A DNA stretch of 64,000 bases from Pseudoxanthomonas sp. (GCF_035999195.1 NZ_DASYGY010000004.1:62001-126000), one strand, 5' to 3'. Shown: positions 25,147 to 34,246, counted from the stretch's first letter. The notes: a model not told the origin generated them from the letters alone. Numbers and translations are program-made.

Positions 25147-25701
25147 ATGACGCTGCCCGACCACGAATTCGATCCCGACGACAACTTCCGCCACGCCTTC
25201 GACGATGAAGACGACATGGACCTGGACGACACCGAGGCACTGGTCTGGAACCTGCTGGTGCTGATCAATCCCGGCGACGAAGAGACCGCGCTGCGGCAGT
25301 TCGCCGCGTACCGCGACGCCGGCGGCGACGAAGGCATCGAGCCGGACCAGGTGCTGTGGACGCTGAAGGACGCCATCGACTGGACCTCCGGTTTCTACGT
25401 GGACTGGAAGGACACCGAATCCTTCATCGACTGCATCAACCAGCTGGCCGCGCGCTACGCCATCGAGATCGACTGGGGCGGCGACACCAGCGACGAGGAG
25501 TTCCTCGACGGCACCGACGTACCCGCGTTGATGGCCATCGCCTACGACCGCCTGCGCGAGCACGGCTATACCCTGTGGAACTGGAACACCGACGGCGACG
25601 CATATGCCGGCTGGATGGCGCTGCGCCGCGATGACGAAGGCATGCAGCAACTGGCCGCCGTGATGGGCGTGGAGATCCGGCCGGGCAGCGACGCCTTCTG
25701 A
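25147..25701 (+). CDS. DUF6630-like acidic protein
   Basis: A 184-residue, strongly acidic cytoplasmic protein (many Asp/Glu in the first 30 residues) with tryptophan-rich segments (DAIDWTSGFYVDWKD; LWNWNTDGDAYAGW). It looks like the DUF6630 family of Xanthomonas and relatives, whose function is unknown. The assignment rests on memory of the LVLINPGDEETALRQFAAYR segment. Confidence 0.6.
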   Translation: MTLPDHEFDPDDNFRHAFDDEDDMDLDDTEALVWNLLVLINPGDEETALRQFAAYRDAGGDEGIEPDQVLWTLKDAIDWTSGFYVDWKDTESFIDCINQLAARYAIEIDWGGDTSDEEFLDGTDVPALMAIAYDRLREHGYTLWNWNTDGDAYAGWMALRRDDEGMQQLAAVMGVEIRPGSDAF

Positions 25702-25763
25702 TCGCGCTCCTGCGACGGGGCGCGCTAGACTCGCCCGGTCCCCCGCTCGCGAGTCCGCCCGTC

Positions 25764-28241
25764 ATGCGTGTGCTGCTGGCCTGTCTTGCCTGCCTGATGC
25801 TGCTGGTCGGTGCCCGCGCCCATGCGCAGGATGTCGCCACGCTGCTGTCGCCCTCCAAGCCGAAGGCGCCGGAGGCCATCGCACTGGCCGACATCCCCGG
25901 ACGCGCCGATGCCGACGAGCGCTATGCCGAGGAAGTGTCGCTGCGCGCCGCGCGTGCCGATCCGCTGGGCAGGCTGGTGCCACGGCTGGACGCCATCGAG
26001 AAGTCGGTGGCGGACAAGAACGGCCTGTTCGCCTACGGCGAGCTGCGCACGTTGCCGGTACTGCGGCTTGAAAGCATGGAGCGGCACTGGAAGTTCGACG
26101 CGCGCCAGTACGCGCGCTGGCGTGCCGACATGCAGGGCCTGGTCGCGCCCTATGCGCAGGATGCCGCCGAGCTGGCGCTGCGGCGCGCCGACTGGGAGCT
26201 GACGCGGCAGGGCATGTCGCCCGACAGTACGCCCGCCGCCCTGCGGTCGCGCGTGGACGGCGTCGCCGCGCGACTGCAGCAGGCCGAGCAGGCGCTGTCG
26301 TCGCCGCTGGCCGAACAGATCGGCCTGGGGCGCCGCGCCAACCTGCTGGCCGCGCGCATCCAGGCCGGCCAGCAGGCGGTAGGCGATGCCATCGCCTACA
26401 CCGACCGGCGCCTGTTCCGGAGGGATGCGCCGCCGCTGTGGAGCGTCGACGACGCCGGCGCGCTGCGCCAGGACGTGGCCGCCAGCCTGGGCCGCGAAGT
26501 GGAGTCGGAAAACCGCTTCGTGGCGCAGTACGCCGCTGCCGACTTGGGCAACCAGCGCCTGCTGTACGGACTGCAGTTGCTGCTGCTGCCCTGCCTGCTG
26601 TGGGTGGCATGGCGCCATCGGCGTCGCGGGCTGGACCCCACCTCGCCTTCGGCGACCGATGCCGAGCTGCGCGTCATCCGGCGCCCGTTCTCCACCTGGG
26701 TGCTGCTGTCGATGATCGGCGTGCTGGTGTTCGAACCCAACGCGCCGTTGTTCGTGCACCAGCTGGCGATGCTGGTCGCGCTTGTGCCGGTGCTGCGCCT
26801 GATGCCGCAGCAGGGACGCCGTCTGCTCGGTCCATGGCCGTATCTGGCCACCGCGTTCTACCTGCTGCAGCGCCTGGCCGTGCTGCTGATGGCCAGCGCC
26901 TACCTCTATCGCCTCTACTACCTGACGCTCGCCATGCTAGCGCTGGCGGCGACGGGCTGGCTGCTGTGGCGTTCGCGCGGCGAGCGCTTCGCCGGTGTGG
27001 CGGGCCGGGCCGGACGGCTGGTGCACGGGCTGGCCTGGGTCGCCGTGGCGATGCTGTTGGCGTCCATCGCGGCCAACGTGCTGGGCAACGTGTCGCTGGC
27101 GGAAATGCTGACGACCGGCATCATCGAGAGCGGCTACTTCGCCCTGGTGCTGTATGCCGCCGTCACCGTGCTGGACACCCTGCTGCGCCGGCTGGGTGCG
27201 CGCAGGGAGGTCAGGCGCCTGTGGCTGATGCGCCGCCACGGCGGCAACCTGCTGGACACGCTGTCGACGTGGGCGAGGGTGGCGGCCGTGGTGGGCTGGG
27301 TCGTCTACACGATGATCCGCTTCCGCCTTTTCCGTCCGGTCTACGACACCGGCAAGGCGATCGTCACGCACCGGTTCGAGTACGGCGAGCTGTCCATCAG
27401 CCTGGGCCACGTGCTGGTGTTCTGCATCGGCGTGGTGGTGGCGGTCTGGATCGCGCGCACCTTGCGCGCACTGCTGCGCGAGGAAGTGTTGCCGCGCCTG
27501 TCGCTGCCGCGCGGCGTGGACAACAGCGTCGCCTCGCTCAGCTATTACGTGCTGCTGTTGCTGGGCCTGCTGGCGGCGTTGTCGGCGGCGGGCTTCAAGA
27601 TCGGGCAGCTGGCCTTCATGTTCGGTGCGCTCGGCGTGGGCATCGGCCTGGGCCTGCAGGATGTGGTGAAGAATTTCGTCTCCGGCCTGATCCTGATGTT
27701 CGAGCGCCCGGTCAAGCCCGGCGACGCCGTCGACATCAGCGGCACCGCCGGACGGATACGCGCCATCGGCATGCGTGCGACCACGGTACGCACGTTCGAG
27801 GGCGCCGACGTGGTGGTCCCCAACGGCCTGCTGCTGTCGGACAAGGTGACCAACTGGACGCTGGTGGACCAGAACCGCCGCGTCGACGTGGATCTGGGCG
27901 TGGCCTACGGATCCGACGTCACCCGAGTGATGCAACTCTTGCAGGAAACCACGCGCAGCACGCCCGGCATCGCCGACGATCCGGCGCCTGCCGTGCTGTT
28001 CACCGGCTTCGGGGCCAGCTCGCTGGATTTCGCCATCCGCGCCTGGACCCAGCGTTTCGACGAATGGTCGACGATCCGCAGCGACCTGATGCAGCGGCTG
28101 CATGCCGCGCTGGTCGGGTCCGGCATCGAGATCCCGTTCCCGCAGCAGGACCTGCATGTGCGCTCGGTGTCCGAGGATCTGCTGCACTCCCTGCGCCGTC
28201 CGCCGGCGGCGGACAGGGAGGCCAGCGAAGATGGCCGCTGA
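25764..28241 (+). CDS. MscS-family mechanosensitive channel, long form
   Basis: An 825-residue membrane protein with a signal peptide (to about residue 23) and a large periplasmic helical domain (to about 270). It has roughly 10-11 transmembrane helices, with the conserved MscS pore and beta-domain near residues 600-700 (AFMFGALGVGIGLGLQDVVKNFVSGLILMFERPVKPGD). It resembles MscK/YbiO-type channels that open on osmotic downshock. The last 11 bases overlap the acetyltransferase gene, so the two may be co-expressed. Confidence 0.88.
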   Translation: MRVLLACLACLMLLVGARAHAQDVATLLSPSKPKAPEAIALADIPGRADADERYAEEVSLRAARADPLGRLVPRLDAIEKSVADKNGLFAYGELRTLPVLRLESMERHWKFDARQYARWRADMQGLVAPYAQDAAELALRRADWELTRQGMSPDSTPAALRSRVDGVAARLQQAEQALSSPLAEQIGLGRRANLLAARIQAGQQAVGDAIAYTDRRLFRRDAPPLWSVDDAGALRQDVAASLGREVESENRFVAQYAAADLGNQRLLYGLQLLLLPCLLWVAWRHRRRGLDPTSPSATDAELRVIRRPFSTWVLLSMIGVLVFEPNAPLFVHQLAMLVALVPVLRLMPQQGRRLLGPWPYLATAFYLLQRLAVLLMASAYLYRLYYLTLAMLALAATGWLLWRSRGERFAGVAGRAGRLVHGLAWVAVAMLLASIAANVLGNVSLAEMLTTGIIESGYFALVLYAAVTVLDTLLRRLGARREVRRLWLMRRHGGNLLDTLSTWARVAAVVGWVVYTMIRFRLFRPVYDTGKAIVTHRFEYGELSISLGHVLVFCIGVVVAVWIARTLRALLREEVLPRLSLPRGVDNSVASLSYYVLLLLGLLAALSAAGFKIGQLAFMFGALGVGIGLGLQDVVKNFVSGLILMFERPVKPGDAVDISGTAGRIRAIGMRATTVRTFEGADVVVPNGLLLSDKVTNWTLVDQNRRVDVDLGVAYGSDVTRVMQLLQETTRSTPGIADDPAPAVLFTGFGASSLDFAIRAWTQRFDEWSTIRSDLMQRLHAALVGSGIEIPFPQQDLHVRSVSEDLLHSLRRPPAADREASEDGR

Positions 28242-28695
28242 TGCCGGCAGCGTGCTGCGCACGCTGGGCACGTTCGACCTGGCGGCCATGCGCGGCCTGC
28301 TGCGCATGTTCGGGCGCGCGTTCGACGACATGGCGACCTACACGCAGTCGCCGCCGGACGATGCCTACCTCGCCGGCCTGCTGGCCCGCGATACGTTCAT
28401 CGCGGTGGCGGCGTTCGACGGCGACACCGTGGTCGGCGGCCTGGCGGCGTACGTGCTGCCGAAGTTCGAGCAGGCGCGCAGCGAGGTGTACCTGTACGAC
28501 CTGGCGGTAGCGGAAACGCACCGGCGTCGCGGCATCGCTACGGCGCTGATCGCCGAGCTCCGTCGGGTCGCGGCGACGCGCGGGGCGTGGGTCGTGTTCG
28601 TGCAGGCGGATTACGGCGACGACCCTGCGGTGGCGCTGTACACGCGCCTGGGCACGCGCGAGGACGTGATGCACTTCGATATCGAGGTGGAGTGA
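28231..28695 (+). CDS. AAC(3)-I-like aminoglycoside N-acetyltransferase
   Basis: A 154-residue GNAT enzyme. The acetyl-CoA loop is RRRGIATAL. The body matches the AAC(3)-I gentamicin/fortimicin acetyltransferases in unusual detail: AAYVLPKFEQARSE, YLYDLAVAETHRRRG, FVQADYGDDPAVALYT and REDVMHFDIE, compared with the aacC1 protein as I remember it. It is in a chromosomal context and overlaps an MscS channel gene by 11 bases, with no integron or IS nearby. Activity on aminoglycosides is an inference; a housekeeping substrate is possible. Confidence 0.82.
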   Translation: MAADAGSVLRTLGTFDLAAMRGLLRMFGRAFDDMATYTQSPPDDAYLAGLLARDTFIAVAAFDGDTVVGGLAAYVLPKFEQARSEVYLYDLAVAETHRRRGIATALIAELRRVAATRGAWVVFVQADYGDDPAVALYTRLGTREDVMHFDIEVE

Positions 28696-28760
28696 GCCGC
28701 GGCGATGTCGAAACCGGGTTCCGCCGATCGTCGAAGGCAGGAACGTCCCGGGAGTATGCA

Positions 28761-29183
28761 ATGAAACCGTTCTTCGATGTCCAGCGTATCGACCATGTCG
28801 TGCTGCGCGTGCGCGACCTGGATTGTAGCGTCCGCTTCTATGGCGACGTGCTCGGCTGTCCGGTGGAAAGACGCCGCGAGCATCTCGGACTGGTCCATCT
28901 GCGCGCAGGCACCTCGATGATCGACCTGGTCTGCATCGACGGGACGCTCGGCGAGCGCGGTGGCGCGGCGGCCGGGCGCGAAGGGCGCAACCTCGACCAT
29001 CTCTGCCTGCGCATCGAGCCGTTCGACGAAGCGGCGCTGGTCGCGCATCTGGCCCGCTTCGGCGTCTCGCCTGCCGGTCCTGCCGAGATCAACTTCGGTG
29101 CGGAAGGCGATGGCCTGTCGCTGTACTTCAACGACCCCGACGGCAACACGATCGAGCTGAAGGGCGCGTCGCGCCCGGGGTGA
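28761..29183 (+). CDS. VOC family glyoxalase-like protein
   Basis: A 140-residue VOC protein with RIDHVVLRVRDLDCSVRFYGDVLG at the start, LDHLCLRIEPFDE in the middle and YFNDPDGNTIELKG at the end, positions consistent with the metal ligands His, His and Glu. Relatives are lactoylglutathione lyase-like. The ATG at 28761 has GGAG 10 bases upstream. The substrate is unknown. Confidence 0.87.
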   Translation: MKPFFDVQRIDHVVLRVRDLDCSVRFYGDVLGCPVERRREHLGLVHLRAGTSMIDLVCIDGTLGERGGAAAGREGRNLDHLCLRIEPFDEAALVAHLARFGVSPAGPAEINFGAEGDGLSLYFNDPDGNTIELKGASRPG

Positions 29184-29204
29184 TTCGCGTGCTGCGACGT
29201 GGGG

Positions 29205-30203
29205 TCAGGGAGAGGCACTGGCCTGCGGTTCGGGCGGCGCGGGCGCCTGCGCAAGGGCGGCCGTGTCCACCGGCGCATCCGGCATCGCGATGTCGGCATC
29301 CGGCAGCGGCGCACCCGGCGCCAGCAGCTTGCCTTCTCCCTGCAGCGCCTCCTCGGCCGCCTTCGTCATCACCACGATGCTGATGCGGCGGTTGATCGGA
29401 TTCTGCGGATTCTGCTTGTCGAACAGCACGGACGAGGACAGGCCGACCACGCGCGACACCTTGTCCTCGTGCATGCCGCCGGCCACCAGCGCGCGGCGCG
29501 CGGCATTGGCGCGCTCGGCGCTGAGTTCCCAGTTGGTGTAGCCGCGGTTGGATGCGTACTGGGTGGTGTCGGTGTGGCCGGTGATGCTGATGTGGTTGGG
29601 CACCTGGTTCACGAAACCGGCCAGCTCGGCCAGGATCGCCTGCGTGTACGGCTTCAGCACCGTGCCGCCCAGGTCGAACATCGGCCGGTTCTGCTGGTCG
29701 ACGATCTGGATGCGCAGGCCTTCTGGCGTCAGGTCGAGCAGCAGCTGGTCCTTGAACGGCTCCAGTGCCTGGCTCTTGCCGATCGCTTCCTCCAGTGCCT
29801 GCATCAGCGATTCCAGACGCTGCTTCTCCTGCGCCTTCTGCTGCTCCTCCGACGCCTGCTGCGCGTCGCCGGGCGGCTTGGCGAAGGGGTTGTCGCTTTC
29901 GCCCTTGGGCATGTCCATGGTGCCGCCGAGCTTGATCATCGACGTGCTGGCGCCACCCGGGCCGGCCGGGCCGGGCGCGGGCGAGAAGCTCTTGCCGCTG
30001 AGCGGACTGGGATTGCGGAAGTATTCCGAGATCGCCGCGCGTTCCTTGTTGGTGGTGGCGCCCATCAGCCACATCACCAGGAAGAACGCCATCATCGCGG
30101 TGACGAAGTCGGCGTAGGCGACCTTCCACGAGCCGCCGTGATGGCCGCCGCCGGCGACCTTCTTGACCCGGCGGACGATGATGGTGGGGCGCTGCTCGCT
30201 CAT
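29205..30203 (-). CDS. motB: Flagellar motor stator protein MotB
   Basis: A 332-residue stator subunit. One transmembrane helix near residues 28-48 carries the proton-accepting Asp32 (WKVAYADFVTAMMAFFLVMW), followed by the plug and a coiled linker, then an OmpA-like peptidoglycan-binding domain (about 170-290) with TGHTDTT and NRRISIVV. The Pro/Ala-rich C-terminus is non-conserved. It lies nine bases after motA. No other flagellar genes are in the window. Confidence 0.95.
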   Translation of the reverse strand: MSEQRPTIIVRRVKKVAGGGHHGGSWKVAYADFVTAMMAFFLVMWLMGATTNKERAAISEYFRNPSPLSGKSFSPAPGPAGPGGASTSMIKLGGTMDMPKGESDNPFAKPPGDAQQASEEQQKAQEKQRLESLMQALEEAIGKSQALEPFKDQLLLDLTPEGLRIQIVDQQNRPMFDLGGTVLKPYTQAILAELAGFVNQVPNHISITGHTDTTQYASNRGYTNWELSAERANAARRALVAGGMHEDKVSRVVGLSSSVLFDKQNPQNPINRRISIVVMTKAAEEALQGEGKLLAPGAPLPDADIAMPDAPVDTAALAQAPAPPEPQASASP

Positions 30204-30212
30204 CGCCGTGGC

Positions 30213-31067
30213 TTACTTGTTGGCCTTGAGGTGCGCTTCGAACTCGGCGAACGGCGGGCGCACATCGGAGGGCAGCGTCTTGCGGGCGAACTCCAGCGCC
30301 ACGGCCGGGTTGTAGCCGCGCAGGCAGGCGAGCAGGGCGGTCTTCACCGACTCGTACATGCGGCTGTCCTGTTCCACCTGGGCCTCGATGGCGGCGGCCA
30401 GCGGCGAGACGAAGCCATAGGCCAGCAGGATGCCGAGGAACGTGCCGACCAGCGCGGCGGCGACGTGCGCGCCGACCGCGGCGATGTCGCCGCCGATCGA
30501 GCCCATCGTCACGATGATGCCGAGCACCGCGGCGACGATGCCGAAGCCGGGCAGGCCGTCGGAGACTTTCTGCAACGCGTGCGCGGGCGCCATCGCTTCG
30601 TGGTGGTGCTTCTCCAGTTCGAGTTCGAGCAGCGGTTCCAGTTCGTGCGGCTCGATGTTGCTGCCCACCATCAGGCGCAGGCACTCGGTGAGGAAGTCGA
30701 GCAGGTGGTGGTCGGCCAGGATCTTGGGGTACTTCTGGAACAGCGGGCTGTTGGTCGGATTCTCGATGTGCTCTTCCAGCGACATGAAGCCGTCGCGGCG
30801 CGCCTTGTTGAGCATCTCGTGGATCAGCGTCAGCACGTCCAGGTAGTCGGACGACTTGTACTTGGCGCCCTTGAACACGGACAGCGTGGCGGCGATCGTG
30901 CTCTTCACCACCTTGGTCGGATTGCTGGCCATGAACGCGCCCAGCGCGGCGCCGCCGATGATGACCAGCTCGAACGGCTGCCACAGCGCGCCGAGCTTGC
31001 CGTGCGATCCGAGATAGCCGCCGATCACGCTCAGGGTGACGATGATGAAGCCGACGATGATGAGCAT
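30213..31067 (-). CDS. motA: Flagellar motor stator protein MotA
   Basis: A 284-residue inner-membrane protein with four transmembrane helices and the conserved loop residues (LTECLRLMVGSN, DGLPGFGIVAAVLGIIVTMG, GTFLGILLAYGFVSPL). The partner gene motB follows after nine bases. I chose the ATG at 31067 (MLIIVGFIIVTLSV), which gives the usual N-terminal helix; the open frame extends upstream through non-homologous sequence. Confidence 0.95.
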   Translation of the reverse strand: MLIIVGFIIVTLSVIGGYLGSHGKLGALWQPFELVIIGGAALGAFMASNPTKVVKSTIAATLSVFKGAKYKSSDYLDVLTLIHEMLNKARRDGFMSLEEHIENPTNSPLFQKYPKILADHHLLDFLTECLRLMVGSNIEPHELEPLLELELEKHHHEAMAPAHALQKVSDGLPGFGIVAAVLGIIVTMGSIGGDIAAVGAHVAAALVGTFLGILLAYGFVSPLAAAIEAQVEQDSRMYESVKTALLACLRGYNPAVALEFARKTLPSDVRPPFAEFEAHLKANK

Positions 31068-31174
31068 GGCGACGCGGCCGCAGGGTGGGGTCACCCAAGG
31101 ATCGGCCCGCCTCCCGGTTTCTTGAGCCGCGACCGTTCGTCGGTGCCGGATCGGGAATGACCTTCGGCAGGGTT

Positions 31175-31217
31175 GACTACAGCTGTCGCCACGGGCATTT
31201 TGACGACAACTGTAGTC
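31175..31217. promoter_or_regulatory. Probable BlaI operator
   Basis: Two near-palindromic 14-mers, GACTACAGCTGTCG (31175-31188) and CGACAACTGTAGTC (31204-31217), form an inverted pair with one mismatch. Each resembles the BlaI/MecI TACA-N-TGTA operator. They end 13 bases before the blaI start, so the regulator probably represses its own promoter. Confidence 0.7.
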
Positions 31218-31230
31218 ATCAGGTGACGCC

Positions 31231-31626
31231 ATGTCCGGCAAGGCCCGCAAGTCCATCGGCGACCAGGAACTGGCGCTGCTGCAGCATCTGTCCGCCCACG
31301 GCGAAGCCAGCGTCGGCGAGGTCGCCGCCGCGTTCGGAGAACCCCGCGGCCTGGCCCGTTCCACCGTGCTGACGATGATGGAGCGGCTGCGCACCAAGGC
31401 CTACCTGCGCCGCCGCCAGGTGGACGGCGTGTACCGCTACGCGCCGGTCGCGCAGTCGGACGACGTGATGCGCAGCGCGGTGGGCAGCTTCGTCGAAAAG
31501 ACGCTGCAGGGCTCGCTGTCGCCGTTCGTGGCGTGGATGTCGCAGCGCACCGAGGTCAGCGACGACGAACTGGCCGAACTGGAGGCGCTGGTCGCCACCC
31601 TTCAGTCGAAGCGGAAGGAGGGCTGA
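31231..31626 (+). CDS. BlaI/MecI/CopY family transcriptional repressor
   Basis: A 131-residue winged-helix repressor of the Penicillinase_R family: helix-turn-helix SVGEVAAAFGEPRGLARSTVLTMMERLRTKAYLRRR followed by a dimerisation helix. Relatives are inactivated by cleavage through a membrane metallopeptidase, and such a gene lies directly downstream. Paired operator-like repeats precede it. No beta-lactamase gene is near, so the regulated target is unclear. Confidence 0.92.
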   Translation: MSGKARKSIGDQELALLQHLSAHGEASVGEVAAAFGEPRGLARSTVLTMMERLRTKAYLRRRQVDGVYRYAPVAQSDDVMRSAVGSFVEKTLQGSLSPFVAWMSQRTEVSDDELAELEALVATLQSKRKEG

Positions 31627-31627
31627 G

Positions 31628-33457
31628 ATGGACCTCATCGCACTCGCCGATGCCGCGATCGCCCGACTGCTCGCGGTCGGCCTGCAGTCGCTGATTCTCG
31701 CCGCCCTTGTGTGGGCGCTGTGCCGTTACCTGCCGCGCCTGGATGCGCGCACCCGCGCCTGGCTGTGGTGGCTGGTGGCCACGCAGATGGTGGTCGGCCT
31801 GGTCTGGCATGCGCCGGTGGCATTGCCGCTGCTGCCGGCCGAACCGGTCGCCGCGCCGGTCGTGCTGGCAGTGGCCGCGGACGCGTCGGCTTCGTCCACG
31901 CCGGCGATGTCGGTGGTGCCGGCGGCGACGGCGCAGGCCGAGGGAATCGACACGCGGGTGCTGCTGCTCGCGGCCTGGCTCGCCGGCATCGCGGTGATGC
32001 TGGCGAACACGCTGCGCCATGCGTGGCGGCTGCGCGGGCAGATCGCACGCGCGCAGCCTTGTCGCGACCGCCGCGTCCTGGCTGTGTACGGCACCCTGGT
32101 ACGCCGGCTCGGCATTGCGGCCGCTCCCGCCCTGCGCGTCAGCGACGAGATCGACTCGCCGATGCTGGCGCGGCCATGGCGGCCGGTCCTGCTGCTGCCT
32201 GCCGACCGTGTCGGCGCGATGAGCGACGACGACCTGCAGATGGCGCTGCACCACGAACTCGCGCACCTGCAGCGCCGGGACCTGTGGTGGGCCTGGATGC
32301 CGGCGCTCGCGCAGCACCTGTTCTTCTTCCATCCGGTCGCGCACCTGGCGGCGCGCGAGTACGCCTTCGCCCGCGAGGTCGCCTGCGACGCTGCGGTACT
32401 GCAGGACGAGCAGCACGCCGCCCACGACTACGGACGCCTGCTGGTGAAGCTGGGCGTTTCCACCGCGCCATCGCCTGCACTGGCGGGCGCCTCTCCCACG
32501 TTCCGCATCCTCAAGAGGAGACTGCTCATGCTGCAGCACACCGCTTCGCCCCTGCGCACCGGCGCGCTGGCCCTGACCCTCGGCATCGTGCTGCTGGGCG
32601 TGGTGCCGTACCGCGTGATCGCCAGCAGCACACCGAAGGCGGCGCCGGCGCCGATGGCCCCGATCGTGGCTGCGCCGGTCGCGGCATCCACCGTCGCGCC
32701 GCACGCCGAGCCTGTCGTCGCACCGTCGCCACGCGCCGCACCCCGCCCGATCGTGGTCGCTGATGCGCGCGACATGCCCGCGCCCCCTGCACCGCCGGCA
32801 CCGCCTCCCGCGCCCACCATCGTCCCGCCGCCTGCACCCGCGCCCCCTGCCGCACCGTCCCCGATGCGCGGCACGTGGAGCATCGGCGGCGCGCACAATG
32901 GCGACGCCTATGTGCTGATCGACGACGATCGGGTGACGATGGCGGGGCACAGCGACGACATCCGTATCGCCAGGGCGTTGCAGCAGGGCAAGACGCCGGT
33001 GCTCTGGCTGCGCCAGGACGGCAGGGAATACATCGTGCGCGACCCCGCCACCGTCAGGCAGGTGAAGGCGGCGCACGCGCCGGTGGAAGCGCTGGGTGCG
33101 GAGCAGGGCAAGCTCGGCGAACGGCAGGGCGCGCTCGGCGAACGCCAGGGCGCGCTGGGCGTGAAGCAGGGCGAGCTGGGCATGAAGATGGCCGCCATCG
33201 GCGTCGAACGGGCCAGCGCCTCGCTGCGGCGCGACGACGCCCGGGACGCAGCCAGGGAACGCCGCATGAACGCGCTGCAGGACGAACAGGAAGCCCTGGC
33301 CCGGCAGCAGGAAGTGCTCGCCCGCCAGCAGGAACCGCTCGCGCGTCAGCAGGAAGCGTTGGCGCGCAAGCAGGTGGCCGCGACCGACCAGCTGCAGCGC
33401 GATGTCGACCGCTTGCTGGACGAAGCGATCCGCAGCGGCAAGGCCCAGCGCCTCTGA
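31628..33457 (+). CDS. M56 family membrane metallopeptidase (BlaR1-like)
   Basis: A 609-residue protein. N-terminal helices (about residues 15-60 and 115-135) flank a zinc peptidase with HHELAH (H209, E210, H213). A further helix near 310 leads to a long Pro/Ala-rich stretch (about 340-410) and a helical tail. Two blocks of exact seven-residue repeats are visible: L-G-x-x-Q-G-x (about 489-530) and L-A-R-Q-Q-E-x (about 557-585). There is no penicillin-binding sensor domain. It probably cleaves the BlaI-type repressor encoded just upstream. Confidence 0.86.
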   Translation: MDLIALADAAIARLLAVGLQSLILAALVWALCRYLPRLDARTRAWLWWLVATQMVVGLVWHAPVALPLLPAEPVAAPVVLAVAADASASSTPAMSVVPAATAQAEGIDTRVLLLAAWLAGIAVMLANTLRHAWRLRGQIARAQPCRDRRVLAVYGTLVRRLGIAAAPALRVSDEIDSPMLARPWRPVLLLPADRVGAMSDDDLQMALHHELAHLQRRDLWWAWMPALAQHLFFFHPVAHLAAREYAFAREVACDAAVLQDEQHAAHDYGRLLVKLGVSTAPSPALAGASPTFRILKRRLLMLQHTASPLRTGALALTLGIVLLGVVPYRVIASSTPKAAPAPMAPIVAAPVAASTVAPHAEPVVAPSPRAAPRPIVVADARDMPAPPAPPAPPPAPTIVPPPAPAPPAAPSPMRGTWSIGGAHNGDAYVLIDDDRVTMAGHSDDIRIARALQQGKTPVLWLRQDGREYIVRDPATVRQVKAAHAPVEALGAEQGKLGERQGALGERQGALGVKQGELGMKMAAIGVERASASLRRDDARDAARERRMNALQDEQEALARQQEVLARQQEPLARQQEALARKQVAATDQLQRDVDRLLDEAIRSGKAQRL

Positions 33458-33465
33458 TCGGTGCC

Positions 33466-33547
33466 GTAGAGCGGAGCTTGCTCCGCTGCCTTCCGATCCG
33501 ATCACCGGATCTTCAAAGGCCACGGAGCCGAGCAAGCTCGGCTCTAC
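33466..33547. repeat. SMAG-like GTAG doublet (inverted pair)
   Basis: Left unit GTAG-AGCGGAGC-TT-GCTCCGCT and right unit, on the other strand, GTAGAGCCGAGC-TT-GCTCGGCT. Both have GTAG heads facing outward. The arms differ at paired positions (GG/CC against CG/CG), so base pairing is kept while sequence changes, as expected for functional stems. It lies between the convergent M56 and DUF4031 genes. Confidence 0.85.
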
Positions 33548-33551
33548 GCCA

Positions 33552-33842
33552 TCACGGCGCTGTCGTTGCACCGCTCCACTGCGAACGCGCGACGCGGATG
33601 ATCGCGCGAACCTGTTCGCGGTCGCGATGGCGTGAAATGGCGACGGCGCCCAGCCGCAACGCCTCATCGCGCAAGGCTTCGGTCACGTCGTAGTGCGCGC
33701 CGCTGCGCTTGTCCTGGAATGCGCGGCGCGGCATCCCGAGTCGCGCGGCCATCCCATGCAGTTCGTCGAGCGTGTCGGCCATCAGGTGCGCCCAGCGCTG
33801 ACCGCGCCACAGCGTCACCGGATCGTCCACGTACACGCTCAT
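33552..33842 (-). CDS. DUF4031 family protein
   Basis: A 96-residue protein of the DUF4031 family (SVYVDDPVTLWRGQRWAHLMADTLDELHGMAARLG...). Function unknown. It is the last gene of a three-gene operon, overlapping the DUF3037 gene by four bases (ATGA). The start at 33842 is set by this overlap and by the family N-terminus. Confidence 0.85.
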   Translation of the reverse strand: MSVYVDDPVTLWRGQRWAHLMADTLDELHGMAARLGMPRRAFQDKRSGAHYDVTEALRDEALRLGAVAISRHRDREQVRAIIRVARSQWSGATTAP

Positions 33843-34246
33843 CGCGGCGTGGTGGGCTTCGGTGGCCGCACCATGCGGTCCATCAGGTGTTCCAGCGTGG
33901 CGGGCAGGTCGCCGCAGCGGCCCATGTGCACCGGCGAGGTCTGGATGATGGAACTGCGCTTGGCCGTCAGCCAGTGGAAGCGCGCACGCGGCGGCAGCAG
34001 GCCGATCGGCGCGGCGGCGTCGCCGCCGCGGCAGATCGCCGGGATGGTGTCCAGGTGGCGGCGCAGCGAGTCGAGGTCCAGTGTGGGATCGAGCGCGAGC
34101 AGGCGCGCCTCGTCCAGTTCGATGCGCGCTTCCAGGAAGCCGGCCCGTTCGCACGACAGGATGATGCCGACATTGACGAATTCCTCGCGCTCCACGCGCG
34201 GGACCACGCGGATCACTGCGTAGTCGTAGGTGTCATGCGCGCGCAC
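33839..34246 (-). CDS. DUF3037 family protein
   Basis: A 135-residue protein of the DUF3037 family, starting YDYAVIRVVPRVEREEFVNVGIIL. It overlaps the HipA-like gene by 14 bases upstream and the DUF4031 gene by four bases downstream. It has a linked history with HipA-like kinases in many bacteria, as recalled. Function unknown. Confidence 0.88.
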   Translation of the reverse strand: MRAHDTYDYAVIRVVPRVEREEFVNVGIILSCERAGFLEARIELDEARLLALDPTLDLDSLRRHLDTIPAICRGGDAAAPIGLLPPRARFHWLTAKRSSIIQTSPVHMGRCGDLPATLEHLMDRMVRPPKPTTPR

